From Sipunculus nudus (lineage: Eukaryota; Annelida; Sipuncula; Golfingiida; Sipunculidae), in NCBI GenBank assembly GCA_026874595.1, contig CM049310.1, positions 126,001 through 190,000 on the forward strand: a DNA stretch of 64,000 nt, in the 5' to 3' direction. Positions within the stretch are counted from its first letter, which is position 1. Each line of letters starts with the position of its first letter. A model generated the notes under the pieces. That model ran no database searches and was not told the DNA's origin. It saw only the letters and a program-made list of their open reading frames with translations. The translations under genes and the position numbers were made by a program. Positions 1 to 9,471 of the stretch are shown here, in pieces.

Positions 1-69
1 CGGGATCAGCGGCGGGCCGTGCTTCGAGCCGTGTCAGAGCTGCGTGTACGCGGCGCCAGTAAAGAATGA
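1..69 (+). CDS. Possible C-terminal end of a gene truncated by the window edge
   Basis: Frame 1 is open from the first base to a TGA at 67-69. The 22 residues are rich in Arg, Ala, Leu and Glu and could form a helix, as the end of a real protein might. The fragment is too short to identify, and an open frame of this length can arise by chance. Confidence 0.3.
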   Translation, partial: RDQRRAVLRAVSELRVRGASKE

Positions 70-628
70 CGAGGGACGTGGTCAGGCTAGAAAAGAAAGG
101 TTTAAACTGCATGGCGTTAGCAAAACCTTCCACCCACTCACAAAACTGTTCATCGCGTGCAGCACGTGCATTAAACGCACAAACAGCGCACACCTGGCTT
201 CCTCTTATGGCACCTACGTACTGTGAAGCGAGTAAGGGCCCATCAAAATCGCCGTATCGCTCACGATATCTTTTCCACCGGTGGCTGGTTAGTATCTCGG
301 CTGGGGACGCATGCAAACCGTCTTTTAGTCCTTCTTGAAAACAGCTCTCGCGTTTTTGTGCCGTTCTGTTCGTTTCATGACACGCCATGGATGTCACGCT
401 TGTCCCCGAAACATGCAGCGCGAGTATCCTGGTATTTTGTATACAACGAAATACATAACAACAAACGTACCATATATAGACATCTGCCCACTCATCACAA
501 GAACACTTCCGAAATAGATCGATTATGAAACTTTAATAATAACTCATGTATGTAATACAAACCGTGCCCGCATATGCATCTGGATAACCCCTTTCTCCAC
601 CCCACCCCCCCTAATCTGTTTATCACCG
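70..628. other. Intergenic stretch, no convincing gene
   Basis: Several short overlapping frames exist on the plus strand, most without a good ATG context, and none resembles a protein I know. TTTAAT at 532-537 reads ATTAAA on the minus strand and may be the poly(A) signal of the leftward gene ending at 629. A C-rich run lies near 600-612. Confidence 0.4.
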
Positions 629-3600
629 TTAATTTACACTAAACCTTGTAATCGCACGCCATCCGCCACTGCACCGGTTATGGAAACAATAGTAGACAAG
701 GCTAAACCTCAAGGGAGCATCTAATAATTGCTCACCTTTGGTAGGGCGACGGCGACAGTACCGTTTTAGGTCCTCAGCGTCTTGCGAGTCCTGTGACACG
801 TAATCGTCCCCTGACATGTCACCCTCTTCTGAGCACGTGTCAACCGGTTCACCTTCGTCCAGATTGAAACCTTTTTGGCGCAAATACGTCTCAAGGCCAT
901 CCACGGACGCGGTCGGGTGTAGCGAGCAGCGGAGACGCAATCTGCAATCAGAGCGTGTCGTATGGTCGTAGTACACACACGCTGGCCAGGACGTGTTGTT
1001 GTCATTACGCTTACTTGCGGCATGCACCGGGGGAGATATCTGAAATTCGACACAGATACCGTGAGCTCTGACCTCAGCTTCCTGTCTGGTACCTGCCCAA
1101 TGCCTGCTGCGTTTTGCATGTATGAAACCTAACCGCAGAAACTCATCCGCGATCTGAAACAAGGGCCTCGGACGTTTGTCGGTCGGTAAGGTTGAAGCGG
1201 CTGGCAATTGAGGACCTGTCAGAAGTGCTTCCGGCATGCAGGGCTTCACGACAATGTTTAACGCTTTCAAAAGGGAGTCACCCGTACAAAGAGACAAGTC
1301 GGCGGGAGTTGCATGCAGGAGCCGAGGGTGGTTTGTTCCCCAGTGGCACAAAATTAATTGGGCACAGCGAGAAAACTTGTCCTGCTCGCGCGTGCTTTCA
1401 ACCACCCGCATAGCCATTTGGTCCACTGCATGTACAGGGGCATCCGGGCCGTTTGTTGGGCAGTTGCGTAAAAATGACGACACAGACAAACCCGAGCGTC
1501 CACGCTGCTTGATCACCAGACCTCTTTTCAGGTGTTCGTTCGAGTGCATAGCCGGAAACGGGTCCTTGTGCATCAGTCCAACAGTTGGGTCCAAGTGGTT
1601 GCGCAGGCACGTTTCGCGCATGACATCCGGGTCGGAACCGTGCCACAGGGTCGGTACCACTGTCAGGGGGTCGAACGGTTGACTACCGTCGGCTTTACCG
1701 GAATGTGGCATGCGGCACTGGCCCCTGAAGACGGCCATGTCTATAAACCGTTCTAAGTTAGCCTCTTTTCCCAACCTGTGGACCAACGGCCGCAAACTCT
1801 CATCGGCCCTCAAAAATCCAAAAAGCATGTCTTGATACGAGAGGAAAGCTTCGGCTGATTCGAAACAAACGTTAGGCGGGAGCTGCACGACTACCCTGAG
1901 CGACCGTGTCCGCTGCAGTTCGGTGAGAGTGCGCAGCAGGTTATCTTCGTCTGCGCTCACGCGACGGTTGTCATCCAACGGTCTCATGTTTGCACGGCTT
2001 GGTACCTGCGAAGGGTTTTCATCGTACACGGCGCAACACGGGGGCAGCGAGTTTGACATGTATACGAACAACCTGCTTCCAAGTATGTCTGGGTGTGTGG
2101 CCATGTACGATTCAAGTTCGGATTTTCCATGGGCGCCCTTCGTCAAAACGGAAGCGGCTGCAGATTCTGTGTCCGTTTTCTCTGGTCCCAGTGCCACACG
2201 CACAGACCCCACGAGACCCATGACGGATGTGTACAAAGCCCTCGCAATAGCGTACACTTCTGACAGGGTTGGAGCGTCATATTGAGTCCTGTATGTCATG
2301 TCTACGTCGAACATGACGGAAAACAAACTCAGTACGGGGTCCACTTTCACGTGCAAAGATCCTCCTAACTCGTTCAGGCGCACGGTGTCGTAATCGGATC
2401 GCCCAACCACGCACAAGGCCTGTTTCATGTCCATGTGGTAAAGGTAAGACAGTACATCACACACATGCAGTCCAGGATAAGCCCGTGCGACAGACATCGC
2501 GTACTGGACACGGGCTTCCGCGCCTGTGTCGCTTGGCATTCCATTGACGCGTCTCCTCTCCACTTCCGCGAGGGCTGCCTTCACCCGTGCGGTAATCCCA
2601 GCGTAATCCTTGGAAGCCCTCCATAACCGGCGGTCGGTGCAGACTGGGACGAAACCTCCCGACGTCTTGACGGGGCGCGACAACGCTGGGAGAAAACGGG
2701 CGTAGTTCCTGAACCGACCGCCGTCGCTCCCTTGCTGTAATGCATGTTGGGACACAAATGTAACACAATCCGCAAGTCTCGAAAAATGTGGAGACGGGAC
2801 ATCTGTCACATTTCTGTAAACAGCGTTCCAATTTGAAACAGCCAGCTGTTTTAGAGCGTGTTGGTTCTTGATGGACAAGGCTGTGGTGCGCGTTACACTG
2901 CTGTCGTGACCGCCGACAGAATCCAACCCCCAGTGCACGACGGCCGGGTCGTAACGTTTTAGCTTAGCCTGAGCTACGTCAAGGGGTGTGTCTGAGAACA
3001 CAGCGCATAGCACATCCCGCATGTACCGTCCCAGCTTGCACCGCTCCAACAGTGGCATCACCTTATCAAGCTGCAAACGAATTTCATATTCCGCCTGCCG
3101 TTTGCACTGTCGGCAATTGTCCGAGACGGCCAGTGTCCAAATCGCGGGGCACATGGGGTGCACTGGCGGCCGTGTGTAGATGGGGCTTTGTCCGAATGCT
3201 TCCATGATCTTACGCACCACGGTGGCCACGTGGATCCTCATCCACGAAATGTTTGCAATCACGGCCGAGATCGTTTGGTGCTGGCACATTTCTACATGCG
3301 TGTTGAATCCGTACCACCACCGCACGAACTCCACAAAATGGACGAGCCCCTCGTACCCGTAGGCGTTCGAAGAAGAGAGGCCGTGCAGGGATCCGTCTTC
3401 CAAGGACCGTTCAGTCAGACAGGGATGCATGTCGAAGGGGTTGTGGGCTTTCACGCCTTGCCCTTCCAGCCAGTCTGACCACATCGCCCACAACTTCACG
3501 TTGACAGACATGCTGCCCGCCCCGTCTGCTTTTTGTAGAGGTCGCATGGAGAGCACGTGCAGTTGTAGAAGCGCAACGACAGACACGTGGGTGATATCCC

Positions 3601-4318
3601 TGTGTGTGATTAACGAGGCAAAGGATGAATCCGTGTCGATGGACGCCCTGTGCTGGACATCCCACACACGGTCAATGTACAACCGCTTACAGAGGGTTTC
3701 GTACACGTGTGTGTCAGTGGGGCATTGCGAGGCCGCACCGGAAAGGGCCGGCGGCAGGTAAAAGCGCGACACGTGCTTTAACACGAAGTGGACGGAACTT
3801 GCCTTGCACACCCACCGGCGGATCTCGTCAGACGGATAAAGTGAATTGCCAACGATAAAAGTTCTAGGTACATTACGTAGAACTAAAACGGGAAGCAGTG
3901 TTACGGTGCATGCAGCTGTAGCGGTCTGCCCCCGTGGGATCTCATGTTTGTTTGTCAAAATGGCGAAGACGACGTTCACGGGACGGGCAGGAGACAAACT
4001 ATTGCACGCACGTGATTCCCCACGCGTTCCCCCTTTTCCCATGTCTCCGTTTGATGACAGGTATGTATTTTCCGCAGCTAAGTGGTCAAAGAGTAAGAGT
4101 GCGCGCCACTGCGGCGGGCTCACGCATGACCTCGTCCACACGTGTTCCGGCCCTTGTCCTTCGCCTTCTGAAATGCCGTCGTACACGTCCGGGTACACCG
4201 TACTTATTAGAAGATCTGTCAGTTTGGCGTAATGGGCAGGTTTCACCCATACGGTGAGTTCACAGTCAGGATGCCAGCGTGGAAACAGTTGCTGGCAGGG
4301 GTGCTTCAGCTGTGCCAT
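629..4318 (-). CDS. Candidate herpes-type DNA primase (UL52-like AEP primase)
   Basis: A 1229-residue protein from the ATG at 4318; the open frame extends to 4408 but only through a GTG. About halfway along there is a hydrophobic strand carrying D-x-D (SVMFDVDM), the metal-binding signature of archaeo-eukaryotic primases, in a context like the herpesvirus helicase-primase catalytic subunit. Near the C-terminus a Cys/His-rich segment (CVYYDH followed by spaced Cys and His) could be the zinc-binding element that ends UL52-type primases, and an acidic stretch follows it. The length is close to the 1000-1250 residues usual in that family. The role would be RNA primer synthesis at the viral fork in the nucleus. 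The call rests on motifs, not alignment; an unrelated large tegument protein is the main alternative. Confidence 0.5.
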   Translation of the reverse strand: MAQLKHPCQQLFPRWHPDCELTVWVKPAHYAKLTDLLISTVYPDVYDGISEGEGQGPEHVWTRSCVSPPQWRALLLFDHLAAENTYLSSNGDMGKGGTRGESRACNSLSPARPVNVVFAILTNKHEIPRGQTATAACTVTLLPVLVLRNVPRTFIVGNSLYPSDEIRRWVCKASSVHFVLKHVSRFYLPPALSGAASQCPTDTHVYETLCKRLYIDRVWDVQHRASIDTDSSFASLITHRDITHVSVVALLQLHVLSMRPLQKADGAGSMSVNVKLWAMWSDWLEGQGVKAHNPFDMHPCLTERSLEDGSLHGLSSSNAYGYEGLVHFVEFVRWWYGFNTHVEMCQHQTISAVIANISWMRIHVATVVRKIMEAFGQSPIYTRPPVHPMCPAIWTLAVSDNCRQCKRQAEYEIRLQLDKVMPLLERCKLGRYMRDVLCAVFSDTPLDVAQAKLKRYDPAVVHWGLDSVGGHDSSVTRTTALSIKNQHALKQLAVSNWNAVYRNVTDVPSPHFSRLADCVTFVSQHALQQGSDGGRFRNYARFLPALSRPVKTSGGFVPVCTDRRLWRASKDYAGITARVKAALAEVERRRVNGMPSDTGAEARVQYAMSVARAYPGLHVCDVLSYLYHMDMKQALCVVGRSDYDTVRLNELGGSLHVKVDPVLSLFSVMFDVDMTYRTQYDAPTLSEVYAIARALYTSVMGLVGSVRVALGPEKTDTESAAASVLTKGAHGKSELESYMATHPDILGSRLFVYMSNSLPPCCAVYDENPSQVPSRANMRPLDDNRRVSADEDNLLRTLTELQRTRSLRVVVQLPPNVCFESAEAFLSYQDMLFGFLRADESLRPLVHRLGKEANLERFIDMAVFRGQCRMPHSGKADGSQPFDPLTVVPTLWHGSDPDVMRETCLRNHLDPTVGLMHKDPFPAMHSNEHLKRGLVIKQRGRSGLSVSSFLRNCPTNGPDAPVHAVDQMAMRVVESTREQDKFSRCAQLILCHWGTNHPRLLHATPADLSLCTGDSLLKALNIVVKPCMPEALLTGPQLPAASTLPTDKRPRPLFQIADEFLRLGFIHAKRSRHWAGTRQEAEVRAHGICVEFQISPPVHAASKRNDNNTSWPACVYYDHTTRSDCRLRLRCSLHPTASVDGLETYLRQKGFNLDEGEPVDTCSEEGDMSGDDYVSQDSQDAEDLKRYCRRRPTKGEQLLDAPLRFSLVYYCFHNRCSGGWRAITRFSVN

Positions 4319-4342
4319 TTTCCACTGCGCTTCGTTGTTGCG

Positions 4343-5446
4343 ATGGGAGAAAGTGTCCAGGGTAGGTTTGATAGTTTCACATTCGACCTTATGGTCCGGA
4401 ACAGGCACCCGGGAGGGGATGCGGACCCATGGCTCGAAAGTCTTTACTCGTTGGGTGTTGACGGCTTTCTGGAACTCGCAGACAGTGTGAACAGGGAGCG
4501 TGAAAAGGACGCCGCAGCCGACCGCGTGTCAGACGGTGATTCGGACCTCTCAGCCAGAGACAAGGAGCGCCACGGGGCTCAAGTTGATATGTTCAAGCAG
4601 CTCTTACACCTGGACGATGTATCACGGGAGGTTGACGAGTGCAACCCTCTCAGCAAGAATTTCGTCGACGCCGCGGTTTACGGACTGACAGAGTGCGAAA
4701 ACAACAAACGGAATATAGACGATATGATCAGGGCATTGGAAAGGCGTGTCACAACCTTGCGGGACCTTGTCCAACGTGAAAGCTGGGAAATACTTGAGGC
4801 AAACCGCCGGCACTTTGTACGCGAAGGAGTATCTGCTGCAACCACGGACTGTCCTCCTGGGGCAGCTGCAGAAACGTGGCCCGGGACGAAGGACCACCAA
4901 GACGACGAGGCCAACTGGAGCGCGGCTAAGCGAGAACTGAGATCAGCCGAGGTGCTTCTGGCTGATGTGAAAAGGCACTCTAAAAAAGCGTCCGACCGTC
5001 AGTCCAACATGTTGAAGACTGTTGTCAGTTCCTACCTGTTGTTCATTAACAAAGCAAAGATGGCTAAACGTGACGAAGCAACGAAAGTCTGTGTGGACCT
5101 GGCAAAAGCTTTATACAGCTCTGAAGGTGACGCAAGCGGGGACGTTGTTCCGGATGCTGAACGTGCAGTCAGTGCAGCCCGCGATATAATGAGCCATCAG
5201 TTTTTGGCAGAGGCACAGGAAGAAGCTGTGAACACGATGCTAGATGGTAATCTAAAAGGTGCGGTCCCGCTGCCGAGCAGTCGTATGAACCTGTGCGCGC
5301 CAGATGTACAAACAAGCCGCATGTGTTCGCAAGAATCTCCCGGAGCATCTGATGTATGCGACCCCAGTGGCCAGATTACACAGCCGCAGAGAGCAGTCAA
5401 AAAACATCACGCATGCGCATCATTGCCTGCTGTTCAGCGCTCCTGA
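4343..5446 (+). CDS. Hypothetical coiled-coil protein
   Basis: A 367-residue protein if the ATG at 4343 is used; an in-frame ATG at 4232 would add 37 residues but overlap the divergent primase candidate. The middle is highly charged and heptad-like, with runs of Leu spaced by Glu, Lys and Arg (roughly residues 100-300), so a coiled coil is likely. The tail is Ser/Gln-rich. I recognise no enzyme motif. Only 24 bases separate this ATG from the ATG of the leftward gene, so the two promoters must lie inside each other's coding sequence or the longer start must be used. Confidence 0.6.
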   Translation: MGESVQGRFDSFTFDLMVRNRHPGGDADPWLESLYSLGVDGFLELADSVNREREKDAAADRVSDGDSDLSARDKERHGAQVDMFKQLLHLDDVSREVDECNPLSKNFVDAAVYGLTECENNKRNIDDMIRALERRVTTLRDLVQRESWEILEANRRHFVREGVSAATTDCPPGAAAETWPGTKDHQDDEANWSAAKRELRSAEVLLADVKRHSKKASDRQSNMLKTVVSSYLLFINKAKMAKRDEATKVCVDLAKALYSSEGDASGDVVPDAERAVSAARDIMSHQFLAEAQEEAVNTMLDGNLKGAVPLPSSRMNLCAPDVQTSRMCSQESPGASDVCDPSGQITQPQRAVKKHHACASLPAVQRS

Positions 5447-5476
5447 ATGCATCATGTGACCCGCGGTACGTCATGA

Positions 5477-5489
5477 TATATATAAAAAA
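5477..5489 (+). promoter_or_regulatory. TATA box of the kinase-nuclease gene
   Basis: A TATATATAAAA element lies about 140 bases before the ATG at 5624. A second AT-rich element (ATATAAATATATA) lies at about 5500-5513. Both fit a eukaryotic-type core promoter. Confidence 0.5.
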
Positions 5490-5623
5490 CCACATTCCAT
5501 ATATAAATATATACCGATAACATACGGGTCATGTACCATTCAGGAACACATTCTCAAGGGAGCACGAAGAGAGGGCCGGTGTTCCTTGCATACGACAAAT
5601 CCGAACCCGTGATCTTATAGATC

Positions 5624-8248
5624 ATGGACCTCTTGTGCAGAGAAACCATGTCGGATCTCGGTGACACGCCAATTAACCCTCATCGAAAAGTAGAGCTATT
5701 GAAACCTGAAGAACTAAAACGACGGGGCTTAGAGCGTATAGGCAGTGGTACATACGGGCACGTGTACTTACATACGGACACGGACCACGTGTTTAAAATA
5801 TGCCAAACGAAACACGCAAAACACGAGTTAAACATTATGGAACATTTGAAGGCGAAAGGTGTCAATGAAGACCTCGTTTTGTTGCAAGAAAACGCGCGTA
5901 AACACAAACTGTTCGCGGACGTGGTGGAGGCTTTGACAGGGAAGGCCTATCGCATTGGATCAGAAGTGTCGCCGATAACCGAGCTGTTGGTGTCCCAACG
6001 CATGGATATGACGTTGCACACGTTCATGCATTCGTGCCTGTACGACGACGACCTGGCTTGGACGGTCGCGTCTAAAGCGTCCGAAGGTGTTCTGCACCTG
6101 CACGATCTGGGGGTTTTCCATTTTGATCTGTCTGCCAAGAACGTTATGTTGAAAAAAAAATGGTGCATGCCACCCGATGTCAAAATTATCGATTTCGGTA
6201 ACGCCGCATGTCCACAAGAGGACCTGATGCCCAACCACGTCTGCCCTTTCAGCAAACGTCTGTGGGACCCGACCATCTATTGGACATCCCGAGCTCCAGA
6301 GCTTTTTTCACGGCTGCGCCCCCACCTCACACCCGATGTGGGCAAGAATGCAGACCTGTGGGCCTTAGGTGTCATAATAGTGGGTTTGCTGCACCATTCG
6401 TTAAACAACGAGACGGAACATGTGGGGTTTGCTGTCTACCGCCCTCGGGCGTGCTGGCTGTCAGTTTCAAGTTCCGAGGAAAGACATCGAAACGCCGATT
6501 ACCTGTTTTGGCCGCAATGGCAGGACACAAGACGCGTCTACAGAACCGCAGCAACATGCCGTGAATTCTACCGGGTGAAGGCCACACAAGCTGATGCCGC
6601 GCTCAGTGTGCAGCAGGCATCTGTCATTGTCAGCGGGTGTCTCCAGCCGTGCTCCAGGTGCCGCGTGGACAAGACGACCTACAGAGACATCCGTCGATGT
6701 ATCGATGGCGGCAGTCCCAGTGATGCTCACGTCACAGCTCCGGGATGCAGGTGTCAAACACAGGATGTGTGGACAGGAAAGTGTCGGCACAGCGTGCGAG
6801 AACCATGCGACCCCCGGTTCCACTCAAATCCTCACGCTGAAGAATGGCGACGCCTCTGCAATACGCTCTCGATGGCTACCACCGCTGACCTCAAGCAGAC
6901 GCTGTCCGCCACAGACGCTGCCACACTTGAGACAGATGTTCCCACAGAAGAAGCACAAGCTCTTTTGAAGGGCGCTCTGGGCAGCCTTGCCATGCTCACA
7001 ACAGGCCAGACATCGAACTGGTACTGGTGGTACTGGAGGTTGGGGCGCGTGACAGCATCGCACATGCAAAAGTTCATATGTAAGTCACAATCTGTCATGC
7101 TCAATAGTTTTTACAAACTATGGAAAACACCCGAAAGCGTCTGTGAAGCTGCACGGTCCTCAGCCGCAGCAGCGACGAACCCTATGGCACACGGTTTGCT
7201 TTTCGAACCGATCGTGATCGACATACTGCGTGACGTGATCGGCTTCGGGCAGCTTAAGAGCACGGGCCTGGTCTTGCACCTTGACCAGGAGAAGTACCCC
7301 ATGCTCGGCGTTTCACCTGATGCTGTGTTTGAAGACATGACAGGGTTCATCGAGGTGAAGTGCCATTTCAGTGCAACAAAAGATTGGTCAAACATGAGCG
7401 GTCTAACACACGTGAAGGGATACAGCCTGAAGGCGTTTGACAAGTCCTTCAGCCACGTCGGTCTGGACCGGCTGCCGGCCTTTTCACGCTTGTGTAAAGA
7501 AGAACGAGGCCGTAAGAAACCGTTCGCCGAAAGGAACGTGTACGTTGAGATCGACGCAGACCTCTGCCGTGCGACGGACGAGTCGATAGATGGCTTGCAA
7601 GCGCTCATTAAGGAAACGCCGCAACTATCGGTACGCCAACACCCCTTTGCGTATCATTACTTGTTTTTGAACATACACAGAGGCTCAACGTCCACGTACG
7701 TGTTAGACTACACGGTCGAAAACGTGGGGACGGACTGCGGGGACACAGAACGTCACCTGGTGTGCAGTCTTCATCACACGATCACAGCCCCGTCAGTGGA
7801 AGGGCCGTTCTTACTGCCGGACAAACGAAAGTCTCAAACAGAGGTTTCCCCCGTCACATCACTGAAGGACACGGAAGCATCACTCAAAGCGCCAAACGGC
7901 ACTAGGAGCAGGGTGATACTCAACCCGCTGCACCCATACGCAGCCCAAGTGATCGGAACATGCGGAGTGATCGCCGCATCAACGGGTAGGCACGTTATAG
8001 ACACAGAATCAATCGTCTGCTCGGCTTTCAACGAAAATATCCCAGAAGACCTGCTTGATGACAACGACTGGCACAACATGTGGGTACTGGCAGAACATAC
8101 GCACAAGAAACTGTTCCCTCTGACTGGATTGAGATCACTGCCGAGGTTTCTTGTGTGTACAAACGTGATAGCCACAGACCGGATGGTAGACAAAATGTTT
8201 GATTGTATAAAAGAAAACTACGAGATATGCCACCGGTTAACCAGATGA
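5624..8248 (+). CDS. Fused protein kinase and alkaline exonuclease (UL13-UL12-like)
   Basis: A single 874-residue ORF with two enzymes. Residues 36-260 are a Ser/Thr kinase: glycine loop GSGTYG (40-45), Lys58, catalytic loop HFDLSAKN (166-173), DFG-type IDFG (189-192) and RAPE (223-226). A Cys-rich linker (about 340-400) follows. Residues 465-680 carry the motifs of the herpesvirus alkaline nuclease and related viral recombination nucleases: GRVTAS (474-479), GLLFEP (524-529), GVSPDAVF (562-569) and IEVKC (576-580), giving the acidic D/E...E-x-K active site. In herpesviruses the kinase UL13 and nuclease UL12 are adjacent genes; here they share one frame with no stop between. Likely roles are phosphorylation of viral or host nuclear proteins and processing of replicating viral DNA. 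All key residues appear intact. Confidence 0.85.
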   Translation: MDLLCRETMSDLGDTPINPHRKVELLKPEELKRRGLERIGSGTYGHVYLHTDTDHVFKICQTKHAKHELNIMEHLKAKGVNEDLVLLQENARKHKLFADVVEALTGKAYRIGSEVSPITELLVSQRMDMTLHTFMHSCLYDDDLAWTVASKASEGVLHLHDLGVFHFDLSAKNVMLKKKWCMPPDVKIIDFGNAACPQEDLMPNHVCPFSKRLWDPTIYWTSRAPELFSRLRPHLTPDVGKNADLWALGVIIVGLLHHSLNNETEHVGFAVYRPRACWLSVSSSEERHRNADYLFWPQWQDTRRVYRTAATCREFYRVKATQADAALSVQQASVIVSGCLQPCSRCRVDKTTYRDIRRCIDGGSPSDAHVTAPGCRCQTQDVWTGKCRHSVREPCDPRFHSNPHAEEWRRLCNTLSMATTADLKQTLSATDAATLETDVPTEEAQALLKGALGSLAMLTTGQTSNWYWWYWRLGRVTASHMQKFICKSQSVMLNSFYKLWKTPESVCEAARSSAAAATNPMAHGLLFEPIVIDILRDVIGFGQLKSTGLVLHLDQEKYPMLGVSPDAVFEDMTGFIEVKCHFSATKDWSNMSGLTHVKGYSLKAFDKSFSHVGLDRLPAFSRLCKEERGRKKPFAERNVYVEIDADLCRATDESIDGLQALIKETPQLSVRQHPFAYHYLFLNIHRGSTSTYVLDYTVENVGTDCGDTERHLVCSLHHTITAPSVEGPFLLPDKRKSQTEVSPVTSLKDTEASLKAPNGTRSRVILNPLHPYAAQVIGTCGVIAASTGRHVIDTESIVCSAFNENIPEDLLDDNDWHNMWVLAEHTHKKLFPLTGLRSLPRFLVCTNVIATDRMVDKMFDCIKENYEICHRLTR

Positions 8249-8600
8249 CATTCGCGCGGTCCGCCGTTACACTGCAACCCCCCCCCCCCCACCCCACCCC
8301 TATTTCACATATATGTTTATGTAAAGTGTTATCACAGAAATAAAGACGGTTTTCATATCGTTGCGTTGGTGTCTTTAGTCTATTATTATGTTGTGGTATA
8401 CACGCACACGCTTTATCTTTTACACATTTAAAGTACATACTGAATCACAGAGGAACATAAATCTTTAATATGAAAACACTATACAATACAGAGCTGTGAC
8501 GGAGCAAAAAAAGAGCATATATGGTACACATTTCGGCGCAGATGATATATAAGTCTGATATATCACACGTGCCAACATTGCAGTTAATCATTATACTGTA
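8249..8600. other. Convergent 3' spacer with poly-C tract
   Basis: The spacer holds a C-rich run at 8276-8300 (13 uninterrupted C, then two C4 blocks), the poly(A) signal of the kinase-nuclease gene, and TTTAAT near 8463 (ATTAAA on the minus strand) for the leftward gene ending at 8601. No gene is seen in it. Confidence 0.6.
8339..8344 (+). terminator. Poly(A) signal AATAAA
   Basis: AATAAA lies 91 bases after the stop of the kinase-nuclease gene and is followed by a GT-rich stretch (TTGCGTTGGTGTC), as expected downstream of a cleavage site. Confidence 0.65.
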
Positions 8601-9446
8601 TCATATGGGCGGCGGTTCCGTCCGATCTTCGCACATGGTCCTGTCGCAAGGATCGTCTGTAATCGGTTCGGGCATATTACGCGCAAGGTACAGTTCCTCA
8701 ATTTCTTCATCCAGTTTCATATTTTCACCTTGTCCTCTTCCCTCGCCGTCCTCACCGTCGTCCGATTCTGAATCGCTGGACCACATATCTGCGCATGCAT
8801 CTTTCACGTCGTTCAGCCGCTGTAACCACATCTGCTTTTTTCTCTCCTTTAAGGCACGCCTTTTCTCCTTGTGAACCGTGTTCGTCAATCCGCGTTCCAT
8901 CCGGGTGTTAAAAATACGCCTTTTCACAGGGTCAATAACGTTGCGCCGAACGGCCCCGTACAATGCATTTTTCGTCGATCCCGAGTGATATACCTCACGC
9001 AAGGCTTTTTCTCTAGCAACCTGTTTGTCTGTATGTTCGGTCTGACGGACTTGAGCGGCCGCTCGTGTTGCCATTTCACGTGCACGCTGCAACTCGTCTT
9101 TGTGCATACGGTACCATTCGAGTGTCAGGGCTCTTCCCGTAATCCCGTATTTTCTTTCACTCGCCAGGGCCTTGTGTTCCAATACGTCCGCTAGGCGTGT
9201 GCAAGCGGTCATGCGACAAGCCAAGCGAAATCGGTCATTCAGATCTGCTACCTCTCTGTTGTGACTGACCTCACTGGTCGAGGGTCCCGGCGACACGGGT
9301 TCGCGCACCGTACCTGTGCGTCCACTCCGGATATCGAAAGACATAGTTCTTCTGTACTTGTCACCTTTCTGCGACGGATCGACAACACCTGACATGTCCT
9401 GATCAGTATCAGTCTTTGCATGCCTCGCGAGAACGTCCGTCGTCAT
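8601..9446 (-). CDS. Hypothetical basic/acidic two-part protein
   Basis: A 281-residue protein starting at an ATG. The central region (about 90-215) is basic and helical, with a cluster of Lys and Arg (KEKRRALKERKK) that could act as a nuclear localisation signal. The C-terminal 60 residues contain a Ser/Asp/Glu run (SSDSESDDGED) typical of CK2-phosphorylated tails in viral nuclear or tegument proteins. I see no catalytic motif and do not recognise the family. Confidence 0.6.
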   Translation of the reverse strand: MTTDVLARHAKTDTDQDMSGVVDPSQKGDKYRRTMSFDIRSGRTGTVREPVSPGPSTSEVSHNREVADLNDRFRLACRMTACTRLADVLEHKALASERKYGITGRALTLEWYRMHKDELQRAREMATRAAAQVRQTEHTDKQVAREKALREVYHSGSTKNALYGAVRRNVIDPVKRRIFNTRMERGLTNTVHKEKRRALKERKKQMWLQRLNDVKDACADMWSSDSESDDGEDGEGRGQGENMKLDEEIEELYLARNMPEPITDDPCDRTMCEDRTEPPPI

Positions 9447-9471
9447 GGTTCATAGCGGTACGTGTATATCA

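Noticed and set aside
223-528. 101-residue plus-strand frame near the window start
   Set aside because: It starts with GTG, has no upstream TATA at proper distance and no recognisable domain.
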